A DNA stretch of 40,057 nt, taken from assembly GCA_025351925.1 (NCBI GenBank), contig JANXVC010000324.1:1-40057 (forward strand), in the 5' to 3' direction. The translations under genes were made by a program, and so were the position numbers. Position 1 is the stretch's first letter; every line of letters starts with the position of its first letter. Of the stretch, positions 25,878-34,386 are shown in pieces. A model generated the notes under the pieces. That model did no database searches. It worked only from the letters and a program-made list of their open reading frames with translations, and was not told the origin of the DNA. The DNA is from Rhodospirillales bacterium. GTDB lineage: Bacteria > Pseudomonadota > Alphaproteobacteria > Acetobacterales > Acetobacteraceae.

Positions 25878-26076
25878 ATCGACGCAATGCATGCTGGTTC
25901 CAGGGCTGTCCACGTCGCCTGCCGGGAACCGCCGTTGTATTCCAACGGATGGTCTCAGAATAGATCAAGCAGACTACAAATGATAATGCGCGCTCAGGTT
26001 TAGTTGATCCCTGAGCCCGCTTGTCTCTGTTGGTTTCTGACCAAAGTCTCGGTATAGAAGACCAACCATTTTTCGA

Positions 26077-26096
26077 AATTGTAGTTGAATACAATT
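26077..26096. promoter_or_regulatory. Palindrome upstream of the ebo operon
   Basis: AATTGTA (26077-26083) and TACAATT (26090-26096) are a perfect inverted repeat with 7-base arms and a 6-base spacer. It lies about 65 bases upstream of the putative -10 element. There is no T run, so an operator is likelier than a terminator. The binding protein is unknown. Confidence 0.4.
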
Positions 26097-26138
26097 GATC
26101 CGATGATTAGCCCAGTGCGAAATCGATTGATGCTGTTT

Positions 26139-26168
26139 TCGGATTCCGCCAAGCATTCGGGATATAAT
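26139..26168 (+). promoter_or_regulatory. Possible promoter of the ebo operon
   Basis: A consensus -10 hexamer TATAAT is at 26163-26168 in otherwise GC-rich DNA. The -35 is poor (TCGGAT at 26139-26144, spacing 18). Transcription would begin near 26175, leaving a leader of about 50 bases before eboE. Confidence 0.4.
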
Positions 26169-26224
26169 CAATCAGGAATATTTGAATGGCCATCTTTCCT
26201 GGCAGCTAGACTGTCTTGGTCCGC

Positions 26225-27442
26225 ATGAGGCTCATTTTACCATCCGGCCCAGCGCACCTGACCTATTGCACCAACGTCCATCGCGGCGAGAGCTGGGCGG
26301 ACATCTTTGCTGCACTGCGGCGCCATCTGCCAGCGGTGAAGCAACAGGTCTCGCCACAGGCCCCGATGGGCGTCGGGCTGCGGCTGTCGGCCATCGCCGC
26401 CGAGGCGCTGGACGCACCGGCCGAACTGGAGGCTCTGCGCCGGTTCCTGGCCGACGAGCAGCTTTATGTTTTCACGATCAACGGTTTTCCCTACGGACCG
26501 TTCCACGGCGAGCGGGTCAAGGAGCAGGTGTATGCTCCGGACTGGCGTGCCCCCGAGCGGCTCGCCTATACCGATCGTCTCGCCAGCCTGCTGGCGTCGT
26601 TGCTGCCTGGTGACCAGCCGGGACTGACCGGCAGCGTCAGCACCGTGCCGGGCGCGTTCCTGGAGGCTGCCTCTTGCCTCGGCGCGCGAGAAACCATCGC
26701 GGATGCGCTGCTGCGGCACGTCGCCCATCTCGCGGAACTGGAGCGCCGTACCGGCCGCCGCATCACCCTGGCGCTCGAGCCGGAGCCGATGTGCTTGATG
26801 GAGACCACGGCCGAGGCGGTCGGCTTCTTCGAGGACCATCTGTTCACCGCTCCGGCCGCCGCACGCTTCGCTACTCTGTCGGGCTGCGCCGCATCACAGG
26901 CTGAGACGCTGCTGCGCCGACATCTCGGGCTGTGCCTCGACGTTTGCCACGCCGCTGTCGAGTTTGAGACGCCGGCGGACAGCCTCGACCTGCTGCGCGG
27001 CGCCGGGGTGGCAGTGATGAAGCTGCAGCTCTCCTCGGCCCTGGTCGTGCCGCGCATGGACGCCGCCGCGGCTGCGATGCTGCGCCGTTTCGACGACGGG
27101 GTCTATCTGCACCAGGTAGTCGAGCGCGGCCCGGATGGGCTGGCGCGCTTCCTCGATCTGCCCAACGCACTGGCCGCCTGGCACGTCGGCGCCCGGCACG
27201 GCCAGGAATGGCGCATACACTGCCACGTGCCGGTGTTCCACGACGCGCCGCTCGGCTGCTTCGCCACGACGCAGCCCACCCTGCTTGACATGCTCGCCCG
27301 GCAACGCGACGAGGGCATCAGCCCGCACCTCGAGATCGAGACCTACACCTGGGACGTGCTGCCGCCGGAGCTACAGGTCGGCGGCCTGGACGCGGCGATC
27401 GCCCGTGAGATCACCTGGGTACGGGACCGGCTGGCGGCATGA
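26225..27442 (+). CDS. eboE: EboE, TIM-barrel protein of the ebo cluster
   Basis: A 405-residue protein of the xylose-isomerase-like TIM-barrel superfamily with the EboE hallmark AHLTYCTNVHRGESWADIF near the N-terminus. It continues with LYVFTINGFPYGPFHG, STVPGAF, RRITLALEPEPMCLMETTAE, HLGLCLDVCHAAVEFE and ISPHLEIETYTWDVLP. Family knowledge: ebo genes are needed for moving or finishing a secondary-metabolite precursor toward the periplasm, as in scytonemin producers; the exact EboE reaction is not established. The ATG at 26225 is chosen over a TTG three codons earlier; neither has a good ribosome site. It overlaps eboC by ATGA at 27439-27442. Confidence 0.9.
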   Translation: MRLILPSGPAHLTYCTNVHRGESWADIFAALRRHLPAVKQQVSPQAPMGVGLRLSAIAAEALDAPAELEALRRFLADEQLYVFTINGFPYGPFHGERVKEQVYAPDWRAPERLAYTDRLASLLASLLPGDQPGLTGSVSTVPGAFLEAASCLGARETIADALLRHVAHLAELERRTGRRITLALEPEPMCLMETTAEAVGFFEDHLFTAPAAARFATLSGCAASQAETLLRRHLGLCLDVCHAAVEFETPADSLDLLRGAGVAVMKLQLSSALVVPRMDAAAAAMLRRFDDGVYLHQVVERGPDGLARFLDLPNALAAWHVGARHGQEWRIHCHVPVFHDAPLGCFATTQPTLLDMLARQRDEGISPHLEIETYTWDVLPPELQVGGLDAAIAREITWVRDRLAA

Positions 27443-28305
27443 CGCCATCGGTTGCTTTGCAGCTCGGCCGCGTGTCGAACCTGCCGACGGTGTGGACCAA
27501 CGCGCTGGCCGGCGTGGCACTGGCCGGCGCGTCGCCCTGGCAATGGGCGATCGTGCCGGTCGCATTGGGCCTGTCGCTGGCCTATCTCGGCGGCATGTAT
27601 CTCAATGACGCGTTCGACCGCGGCATTGATGCGCGCGAGCGGCCGTCGCGGCCGATCCCGTCCGGCGCCATCGACGCCAACACCGTGTTCGCGCTGGGTT
27701 TTGGCCTGCTGCTCGCCGCGGTGGCGGTACTGGCGGCGGCGGCCCGCGGTTTCGACGCGCCGCCGGACGGCGCGGTGCTCGCTGGCTTGGCACTCGGCGG
27801 CGCGATCATCAGCTACAACTGGAACCACAAGGGCAACCGCTTCAGCCCGCTGTCGATGGCCGCTTGCCGCTTGTTGGCCTATGTCGTCGCCGGGCTGGCG
27901 GCAACCGCCACGGTGCCGGGGCCGCTGCTCGCCGCCGGCGCGGTCTCGCTCTGCTACCTGATTGGGCTTACCTACATCGCCAAGCGGGAAACCCTGGGAA
28001 GCCTCGGCAGCCTGTGGCCGCTGCTGTTTCTGGCGGTGCCGCTAATCTATGGCGCCCTGATGGCCGGCGGGGCGGCGGGGCTGCTCGTGCTGGCAGCGCT
28101 TGCTGGGTTGATCGGCGTGGCGCTCTGGCTGCTGCAGCGTCGCCAGTCCGGCGACATTCCCCGCGCCGTAGTGTCGCTGATCGCCGGCATCTCGCTGGTT
28201 GATGCCTTATTCCTTGCGGTCGCGGGATGGCCCAGCGCCGCTGTGCTCGCTCTCGCCTGTTTTGCCACGACGCTCGTACTGCAACGCTGGATCAGCGGGA
28301 CATGA
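27439..28305 (+). CDS. eboC: EboC, UbiA-like prenyltransferase of the ebo cluster
   Basis: A 288-residue integral membrane protein with about eight or nine helices. It begins LQLGRVSNLPTVWTNALAGV, a UbiA-family start. The first Asp-rich motif is LNDAFDRGIDARERPSRPIP (Asn56, Asp57, Asp60, Asp64), which binds prenyl diphosphate through magnesium. At the second motif position the protein reads LTYIAKRETLG with no Asp pair. This could be normal for the EboC branch or a loss of activity. It is coupled to eboE and eboA by ATGA overlaps at both ends. The substrate is unknown. Confidence 0.9.
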   Translation: MTPSVALQLGRVSNLPTVWTNALAGVALAGASPWQWAIVPVALGLSLAYLGGMYLNDAFDRGIDARERPSRPIPSGAIDANTVFALGFGLLLAAVAVLAAAARGFDAPPDGAVLAGLALGGAIISYNWNHKGNRFSPLSMAACRLLAYVVAGLAATATVPGPLLAAGAVSLCYLIGLTYIAKRETLGSLGSLWPLLFLAVPLIYGALMAGGAAGLLVLAALAGLIGVALWLLQRRQSGDIPRAVVSLIAGISLVDALFLAVAGWPSAAVLALACFATTLVLQRWISGT

Positions 28306-29069
28306 ACCCAGAAGAACTGATGACCCGCTGGCTTCAGCGGCAGCTTCCGGCGGACCATTCCACTTGGCTGCTCACGCAACGCGATCGCCTGCGGGCCGGC
28401 GCCTCCGAGCGCGACTTCAATCTAGCGATCAGCCTGGCGCCGCGTCGGCTTGGCAAGGCTGACCTGGAACTCGGGCCAGAGGACCTCGCCGCCGCCGACC
28501 GTGCGCGGCCCGGCTGGGACCCGCGCGGCTGGAGCGTCGATCAGGCCGCCCGCCTGGTGCTGCTGCTGGCGCAGGGCGGCGACGGCGCCGCTTTCAATGC
28601 ACGCCTGCGCGGGCTGCTCGCCACCGCCGACCTCAACGAGACCATCGCCCTGCTGCGCGGCCTGCCGCTGTATCCCGATCCCGCGCTGCATCTGGCGCAG
28701 GCCCGCGAGGGCGCGCGCACCGCCATGCGGCCGGTGTTTGAGGCCGTCGCCCACGCCAACCCTTACCCGGCAGAAGTGTTCGATGAGGCTGGCTGGAATC
28801 AGCTCGTGCTCAAGGCGCTGTTCATCGAGACGACGCTGGCGCCGATCCAGGGCCTTGACCGCCGCGCCAACCCGACGCTCGCGCGCATGCTGTGCGACTA
28901 CGCGCACGAGCGCTGGGCCGCCGGGCGCGCGGTCAGCCCCGAATTGTGGCGCTGCGTGGGGCCGTGGGCCGATGCGGCGGCGCGCGAGGATCTCGCTTAC
29001 GTGCTGCGGACCGGCGACGCAGCGGAACGACAGGCAGCCCGCGCGGCGCTGGACGCAGCCAGGAAATAG
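28302..29069 (+). CDS. eboA: EboA family protein
   Basis: A 255-residue mostly helical soluble protein: MNPEELMTRWLQRQLPADHS, RDFNLAISLAPRRLGKADLE, then LLRGLPLYPDPALHLAQARE, FEAVAHANPYPAEVFDEAGW, NQLVLKALFIETTLAPIQGL and RANPTLARMLCDYAHERWAA. The last blocks (NPYPAEVFDE..WNQLVLKALF, RRANPTLARML) are the recognisable EboA core. The molecular function is not known. It overlaps eboC by ATGA (28302-28305), and eboB starts four bases after its stop. Confidence 0.88.
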   Translation: MNPEELMTRWLQRQLPADHSTWLLTQRDRLRAGASERDFNLAISLAPRRLGKADLELGPEDLAAADRARPGWDPRGWSVDQAARLVLLLAQGGDGAAFNARLRGLLATADLNETIALLRGLPLYPDPALHLAQAREGARTAMRPVFEAVAHANPYPAEVFDEAGWNQLVLKALFIETTLAPIQGLDRRANPTLARMLCDYAHERWAAGRAVSPELWRCVGPWADAAAREDLAYVLRTGDAAERQAARAALDAARK

Positions 29070-29073
29070 AAGA

Positions 29074-29982
29074 ATGTTCATCGACACCCATACCCACATG
29101 ATCTCGCGCATCACCGACGACTACGAGCGGATGGCGGCGGCCGGCATCGTCGCCTGCATCGAGCCGGCGTTCTGGCTCGGTCAGCCGCGCACCAACGTGG
29201 GCAGCTACATCGACTATTTGTCCACCATCGTCGGCTGGGAGCGGTTTCGCGCTGGGCAGTTCGGCATGCGGCACTACTGCACGATTGGGCTGAACAGCAA
29301 GGAGGCCAACAACGAGGAGCTGGCCGAGGCGGTGATGGAGATCCTGCCGCGCTTCGCCTTGAAGGAGGGCGTCGTGGCGATCGGCGAGATCGGCTATGAC
29401 GAGCAGACCGAGCTGGAGGAACGCTATTTCCGCCAGCAGCTCGACTTGGCGCGCGAGCTGGAGATGCCGGTGATGGTGCACACGCCGCACCGTGACAAGA
29501 AGCGCGGCACGACGCGCTCGATGGACGTGGTGATCGAGCAGGGCGTGGACCCCGCCTGGGTGGTGATCGACCACAACAACGAGGAGACGGCGCAGGAGGT
29601 GCTGGACCGCGGCTTTTGGGCGGGGTTCTCGATCTATCCCGGCACCAAGATGGGCAGCGAGCGCATGGTCGAGATCGTGCGCCGCTATGGGCCGGAACGC
29701 ATCCTGATTGACAGCGCCTGCGACTGGGGCGTGTCCGACCCGCTGGCGGTGCCGCGGACCGCTGAGCTGCTGCGCCGCGGCGGCATCGGCGAGGATGCGA
29801 TCCGCCAGGTGACGTATGGCAACGCGCTCGCAGCATATGGCCGCAATGGGCAGCTGCGCGAGGCGGACTGGCTCGACCCGGCGCCGATCGACCAGCGCAC
29901 GCTATATATGGGCAACTCGGTGCTGCGCGGTGGCCAGACGCCGCGCATTGAAGAACCCGAAGCCGTAGCCCGGCGCGCATGA
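29074..29982 (+). CDS. eboB: EboB, TatD-like metal-dependent hydrolase
   Basis: A 302-residue amidohydrolase-superfamily TIM barrel. Metal ligands are in place: His6 and His8 (FIDTHTHM), Glu105 (AIGEIGYDEQ), His136 (VMVHTPHRD), His167 (VIDHNNEET) and Asp213 (LIDSACDWG). It should hydrolyse a small substrate with two metal ions; which substrate within the ebo pathway is not established. It starts four bases after eboA and overlaps eboF by ATGA (29979-29982), so it belongs to the same transcript. Confidence 0.92.
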   Translation: MFIDTHTHMISRITDDYERMAAAGIVACIEPAFWLGQPRTNVGSYIDYLSTIVGWERFRAGQFGMRHYCTIGLNSKEANNEELAEAVMEILPRFALKEGVVAIGEIGYDEQTELEERYFRQQLDLARELEMPVMVHTPHRDKKRGTTRSMDVVIEQGVDPAWVVIDHNNEETAQEVLDRGFWAGFSIYPGTKMGSERMVEIVRRYGPERILIDSACDWGVSDPLAVPRTAELLRRGGIGEDAIRQVTYGNALAAYGRNGQLREADWLDPAPIDQRTLYMGNSVLRGGQTPRIEEPEAVARRA

Positions 29983-31445
29983 GCGGTCAGGAGATGCATC
30001 GCACCGTCGTCCTGCTGGTCGTCGGGCTGACGCCTAAACTGATCGGTGAAAATACCCCAAACCTGGCGGCGCTGGTCAAAATCGGCGCGATGCGCCCGCT
30101 GCGCACGGTGCTTCCGGCGGTGACGTGCTCGGTGCAGTCCAGCTTGGTGACCGGCCTCACGCCGAGCGACCATGGCATCGTCGCCAATGGCTGGTACTTC
30201 CGCGACCAGGCCGAGGTGCATCTGTGGCGGCAGTCAAACCATTTGGTGGCGGGCGAGAAAATTTGGGATGCCGGGCGTAAGCGCGATCCGGCCTTCACCT
30301 GCGCCAAGATGTTCTGGTGGTATAACATGTACTCCAGCGCCGATTTCAGCGCCACGCCGCGACCGATGTACCCGGCCGACGGGCGCAAGATCCCCGACCA
30401 CTACGCCGAGCCGCCGGAACTGCATGACGAGCTGGACGGGCTGCTCGGCAAATTTCCGCTGTTCCGTTTTTGGGGACCGGCGACCGACATCTCCAGCAGC
30501 CAGTGGATCGCCCGCTCCACCGAGCACGTGCTGAAAACACGAAAGCCGACGCTCACGCTCAGCTATCTGCCGCATCTCGACTACGGGCTGCAGAAATGGG
30601 GGCCGAACCCAGCCGACCCGCGCATCGCCAAGGACCTGCGCGAGGTCGATGCGCTGTGCGGCAAACTGATCGATGCGGCGCGCGAGGAGGGCTGCCGCGT
30701 CGTCGTCGTCTCCGAGTATGGCATCGTGCCGGTGCGTGAGGCGGTGCACGTCAACCGGGCGCTGCGGGCGGCCGGGCTGATCCAAGTGCGGGTCGAGATG
30801 GGGCGCGAGTTGCTGGACGCGGGCGCCAGCCGCGCCTTTGCGTTGGCCGATCACCAGATGGCGCACGTCTATGTGCGGGATGCCGCCGACCTGCCGGCGG
30901 CCCGGCGCGCGCTGGAAAACCTAGACGGCGTCGCCACCGTCCTCGACGCGGACAGCAAGGCGGCGCACGGCCTGGACCATCCCCGATCGGGCGAGCTGAT
31001 CGCCCTCTCCGAGCCGGACCGCTGGTTCAGCTACTACTGGTGGGAGGATGACCGGAAGGCGCCGGACTACGCCCGCACCGTCGATATCCATCGCAAGCCC
31101 GGCTATGACCCGATGGAGCTGTTCATCGACCCCAAGCTGCCGGCGGCGAAGCTGCGGCTCGGCCTAAAGCTGCTGCAGCGCAAGCTCGGGCAGCGCGCGC
31201 TGCTCGACGTGATCCCGATCCGCGACACGACTTTGGTGAAGGGTTCGCACGGCTTGCTGACAGAGGATCCGCTGGACGGGCCACTGGTCATCTCCGACAC
31301 GCCGGAGCTGATGCCGTCCGAGGGCACGCCGGTTGCCGCGACCGGGTTCAAGAGCCTGGTCTTGGACCACGTGTTCGGCGCTCAGGGCCGGGCACATAGC
31401 CGGCCGCCGGTCATCGGCCTCGGCACGCCGGTGGTGGTGGGGTAG
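29979..31445 (+). CDS. eboF: EboF, phosphodiesterase/alkaline phosphatase-like protein
   Basis: A 488-residue protein of the type I phosphodiesterase/nucleotide pyrophosphatase fold. The nucleophile region is [20 protein letters not shown] followed by DHGIVANGW, with Thr49 as the expected nucleophile. Two usual metal sites look altered: the early Asp of the DG motif is Gly16 (LLVVGLTPK), and the DHGM motif reads SEYGI (residues 245-249). [14 protein letters not shown] and [10 protein letters not shown] keep other ligands. EboF proteins may share these changes, or activity may be reduced here. Its last 64 bases overlap the 3' end of anmK on the other strand. It closes the ebo operon. Confidence 0.88.
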   Translation: MSGQEMHRTVVLLVVGLTPKLIGENTPNLAALVKIGAMRPLRTVLPAVTCSVQSSLVTGLTPSDHGIVANGWYFRDQAEVHLWRQSNHLVAGEKIWDAGRKRDPAFTCAKMFWWYNMYSSADFSATPRPMYPADGRKIPDHYAEPPELHDELDGLLGKFPLFRFWGPATDISSSQWIARSTEHVLKTRKPTLTLSYLPHLDYGLQKWGPNPADPRIAKDLREVDALCGKLIDAAREEGCRVVVVSEYGIVPVREAVHVNRALRAAGLIQVRVEMGRELLDAGASRAFALADHQMAHVYVRDAADLPAARRALENLDGVATVLDADSKAAHGLDHPRSGELIALSEPDRWFSYYWWEDDRKAPDYARTVDIHRKPGYDPMELFIDPKLPAAKLRLGLKLLQRKLGQRALLDVIPIRDTTLVKGSHGLLTEDPLDGPLVISDTPELMPSEGTPVAATGFKSLVLDHVFGAQGRAHSRPPVIGLGTPVVVG

Positions 31446-32503
31446 CTGATCGGCAGGCCGCGGAGGGCGCGCGCGGCGAGGAAGGCGAAGCACTCGGCCT
31501 CGACCGCGTCGCCGCGCCAGCCGACGCTTTCGGCCATGACCGGCTCGACATGGGCCCGGGTGCGGATCGCCTCCATGATCGCCGGGTTCTTGCGCCCGCC
31601 GCCGCAGACAATCAACCGGGTCGGACGCTCCGGTAAAAGGTCGAGGGCACGGCTAACGGAGCCGGCGGTGAAGGCGGCCAGGGTCGCGGCGCCGTCCTCT
31701 AGGCTCAGGCCGTCCGCCATGCCGGCGCTGAAACTGAAGCGGTCGAGGGATTTTGGATATGGCGCCGCCAAGTAGGGATGCTCAAGCAGCCGCGCTAGCC
31801 GCGCTTCGTCCACCCGGCCCTTCTGCGACAATGCGCCGTCGCGGTCCATGGCCTCGCCGGTCGCGCGTCCGACCCAGTCGTTCAGCGGCGCGTTGGCCGG
31901 GCCGGTGTCGAAGGCAACGAGCTGCCCGGCGCTGCCCCGCCACGTCAGGTTGCCAACGCCGCCAAGGTTAAGCACTGCGGTTGTCGGTGGCGCGCCCAGG
32001 CTGGCGAGCAAGGCAGCGTGATAACTGGCAGCGAGCGGTGCGCCCTGCCCGCCAGCCCGCACGTCGGCGCTACGAAAATCGTGCACCACGTCGATCCCCG
32101 CCAGCCGAGCCATCAGCGCCCCGTCCCCAAGCTGACGCGTGTCGCCGAGGCGGCCGGGCTGCGGCGCGCGGTGCAGCACGGTCTGGCCGTGGAAGCCGAT
32201 GACAGCTACATCGGACGCCGCAACGCCGGTTTGGGTGAGAAATTCGGTGACGGCGGCGGACTGCGCGCGGGTCAGCGCTTCCTCCGCTTGTTGGAACAGC
32301 GCCGGGTCAGACCCATCGAACCGCCATTCCAGCGCCGCCGCCAGGGTGCGGGCAAGCAGGCTGCAGACCTCCGCGGGATACGGGGCGAGCGTCCATGGCC
32401 CGAACTCCTGCACCGTCTCGCCATCGGTGCGGATGGCGGCGATGTCGATCATGCCGTCGAGCACGGTCCCGGTCATTAAGCCAACAGCCCAAACTGGCTT
32501 CAC
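31382..32503 (-). CDS. anmK: AnmK, anhydro-N-acetylmuramic acid kinase
   Basis: A 373-residue kinase of the ASKHA fold. The phosphate loop is [19 protein letters not shown], in the form common in alphaproteobacteria. Further landmarks are [67 protein letters not shown] and the closing [13 protein letters not shown]. It opens and phosphorylates 1,6-anhydroMurNAc to MurNAc-6-phosphate during murein recycling. The start is GTG (32501-32503) with GAGGGAG upstream, inside the end of the preceding kinase gene two bases away. It is the last gene of the array. No murQ is present in the window. Confidence 0.95.
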   Translation of the reverse strand: MKPVWAVGLMTGTVLDGMIDIAAIRTDGETVQEFGPWTLAPYPAEVCSLLARTLAAALEWRFDGSDPALFQQAEEALTRAQSAAVTEFLTQTGVAASDVAVIGFHGQTVLHRAPQPGRLGDTRQLGDGALMARLAGIDVVHDFRSADVRAGGQGAPLAASYHAALLASLGAPPTTAVLNLGGVGNLTWRGSAGQLVAFDTGPANAPLNDWVGRATGEAMDRDGALSQKGRVDEARLARLLEHPYLAAPYPKSLDRFSFSAGMADGLSLEDGAATLAAFTAGSVSRALDLLPERPTRLIVCGGGRKNPAIMEAIRTRAHVEPVMAESVGWRGDAVEAECFAFLAARALRGLPISYPTTTGVPRPMTGGRLCARP

Positions 32504-32505
32504 GG

Positions 32506-33474
32506 TTAAGCTCCCTCTGCTATCCAGGCTGCGTGCCCCTCACGCACGACGCCGGCCTCGTGCAGCGTGTCGCGGTGCAGCGCCAACAGCCGCGCACCGT
32601 CCAGCGCGGTGCCGCAGGGCGCAGTCGGCTGCAGCCACGCGACATCGCGACGCAGCGTCTCCAGCAACGGATTGATGAGGATCGGACCCAAGCTCGCCAA
32701 CCCGCCCACTATTGCAAAGCGGACCGGGCCGGCGCCAGCCAGATGGGCGGCCGCGGACCGGACGGTGCCGGCCAACGCCGCGGCGGCCTCCCGCAGCAAC
32801 CTGGCTGCAACCGTATCGCCCGCCTCCGCGGCCCGCGCCACATCAGCGGCGAAGCTCGCAGCCAGGCGCGGAGGGTTGTCGTGGCCCTCCAGCGCAGCAA
32901 CCAGTGCGGACGGCGAGCCAAAACGGCGTTCGGCTGCCGCCTGCAACGCTGTGGCCGGGCCGCGCTCCTCCGCAGCTCGAAGGGCGGCCCGCAAACCCTG
33001 CAGCCCAAGCCAAGCGCCGCTGCCCTCATCGCCCAGCCACGGCCCCCAGCCATCCGCTTGGTGCCGCGTCCCGTCCGGGCCGACCGCCAAAGCGACCGCG
33101 CCAGTACCGGCTGCAAGCACGACGCCGGCCCCGCCGCCGAGCGCCCCGGCGTGCGAGGTCACGGCGTCGCTGGCCACGGCAACCATCCGTGCGGGAAGGC
33201 TGACGCGCAGGCGCGCGGCGAGCTGGCGCGCCGGTCCGGATGCAGCAAGCACCCCGGCCGCCCCGACGCCCACAGCCTCCACGTGTTCCAGCCCGGCGGC
33301 ACGCAGCAGTCGGACCGTCACGGCGAGGATGGCCGCCTCGGCCAACGCCGCGCCGCCCGGGGACGCGAGGCCGGGCGCTCCCGGGCCCTCGGCGTCCGTG
33401 CGGCTGCTTCCGACCCAAAGCGCGGCGCGGCACCCCGTTTTGCCCAAATCTACGGCGAGAACGCAAACCGACAT
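32506..33474 (-). CDS. BadF/NAGK-type sugar kinase
   Basis: A 322-residue ASKHA kinase of the BadF/BadG/BcrA/BcrD group, most like N-acetylglucosamine kinases. The phosphate-1 motif is [35 protein letters not shown] and [18 protein letters not shown] form the phosphate-2 region, and [20 protein letters not shown] is diagnostic. [18 protein letters not shown] is the adenosine motif. It probably phosphorylates GlcNAc or a related amino sugar. It precedes anmK by two bases, which supports murein amino-sugar recycling. It lies 21 bases after the lipoprotein gene and has a GGAGGAG ribosome site, so it may be on the transporter transcript. Confidence 0.87.
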   Translation of the reverse strand: MSVCVLAVDLGKTGCRAALWVGSSRTDAEGPGAPGLASPGGAALAEAAILAVTVRLLRAAGLEHVEAVGVGAAGVLAASGPARQLAARLRVSLPARMVAVASDAVTSHAGALGGGAGVVLAAGTGAVALAVGPDGTRHQADGWGPWLGDEGSGAWLGLQGLRAALRAAEERGPATALQAAAERRFGSPSALVAALEGHDNPPRLAASFAADVARAAEAGDTVAARLLREAAAALAGTVRSAAAHLAGAGPVRFAIVGGLASLGPILINPLLETLRRDVAWLQPTAPCGTALDGARLLALHRDTLHEAGVVREGHAAWIAEGA

Positions 33475-33495
33475 GCAGCCTGAGCTCCTCCAAGC

Positions 33496-34386
33496 CTAAC
33501 GCGACGGCGCCTTCCGCAAGGCGTCAAGCGCGTCTTGTGCAGTGCGCCGCGTGCCCGCATCGGCCCCCGGCCGCAATGCCAGCTTGAGCCATCGCATGGC
33601 CGAGGCGGTATCGTCGCGCGCGGCGGCGCTTTGGCCAGCCTGCAAATACAGATTGGCGGCCTCCTGCGGCGAGCCGGCCCGCTGCATCGCTAGCGCCGCC
33701 AGCGCCACCGACACGGCCATGGCGCGGTAGTCCAGCTGCGCGCGGTGGATGTCGGCCGCGCGCTGCGCCTGCACAGCCGCCTGCCGATACTGCCCGCGCA
33801 GCAGCTCCAGCCGGGCGGTGAGCTCGGCGTGGTCGGCCTCCCAGTCGGGCGGAACCGGCTTTGGCTGACCAAATTCGGTCAGCGCGGCGATAATCCCGGC
33901 CGCGTCGTTCCGCGCATCCGCGACCAGGCCGCGCATGTAGCTCGCCCGGGCGCGGGTCACCGGGCTGCTGGCGGTGGACTGCGCGCGTGCCGCCAGCGTG
34001 TCCGCCTCTGCGTCGCGGCCCAGCCGATGCAGCGCCGCCGACTGCACCAGATCAAGTTCGGCGAAGCTGGGCGTCCCCCGCGCGAGAAGCGCCGCGCGCG
34101 TCCGCACCGCCGTGCGCACCGCCGCAGTCGCGTCGTCATCGGCGAGCTGCACCACCGCGAGATTATACCCGGAATCGCCGACCGCCTGCACGTCGTTGCG
34201 CGCCAGGGCCAGCGTGTAGGCCTGCTGATACTGCGTCGCCGCCTGTTTCAGCCGGCTGTATTCCAGCGACTGCCGGCCCGAATCCGCCGCCTGGGCCAAC
34301 GCGCTGTCCTGCAGTGCCTCCGGCGCCGGACGGCTGCCGCAACTCGCCAACAGGAGCAGCGCCGCCAGCCCATGCCGCCATGTCAA
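33496..34386 (-). CDS. Helical-repeat (TPR-like) lipoprotein of the MCE operon
   Basis: A 296-residue protein starting at a TTG that overlaps the MCE stop (TTGA at 34383-34386). The signal MTWRHGLAALLLLASC has a lipobox ending at Cys16. The mature protein is a series of helix pairs resembling tetratricopeptide repeats: YSRLKQAATQYQQAYTLALA, DSGYNLAVVQLADDDATAAV, LVQSAALHRLGRDAEADTLA and SPQEAANLYLQAGQSAAARD. It probably sits in a periplasm-facing membrane leaflet. Typical MCE systems have a beta-rich PqiC-like lipoprotein here instead, so a repeat protein is unusual. Function inferred from position only. Confidence 0.78.
   Translation of the reverse strand: MTWRHGLAALLLLASCGSRPAPEALQDSALAQAADSGRQSLEYSRLKQAATQYQQAYTLALARNDVQAVGDSGYNLAVVQLADDDATAAVRTAVRTRAALLARGTPSFAELDLVQSAALHRLGRDAEADTLAARAQSTASSPVTRARASYMRGLVADARNDAAGIIAALTEFGQPKPVPPDWEADHAELTARLELLRGQYRQAAVQAQRAADIHRAQLDYRAMAVSVALAALAMQRAGSPQEAANLYLQAGQSAAARDDTASAMRWLKLALRPGADAGTRRTAQDALDALRKAPSR

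Larger units (their letters stand above)
25878..26215. other. AT-rich regulatory gap before the ebo operon
   Basis: About 340 bases, clearly less GC-rich than the flanking genes, with no credible gene. It contains a palindrome at 26077-26096 and a TATAAT at 26163-26168, listed separately. The base composition suggests a promoter region or an insertion/deletion scar. Confidence 0.45.

Noticed and set aside
25979-25992. AATGATAATGCG considered as a Fur box
   Set aside because: Only half of the consensus is present, and the neighbouring genes are not iron-related.
25974-26171. A 65-codon minus-strand frame in the gap before ebo, considered as a transposase remnant
   Set aside because: The translated sequence matches no family I recognise, and there is no ribosome site.
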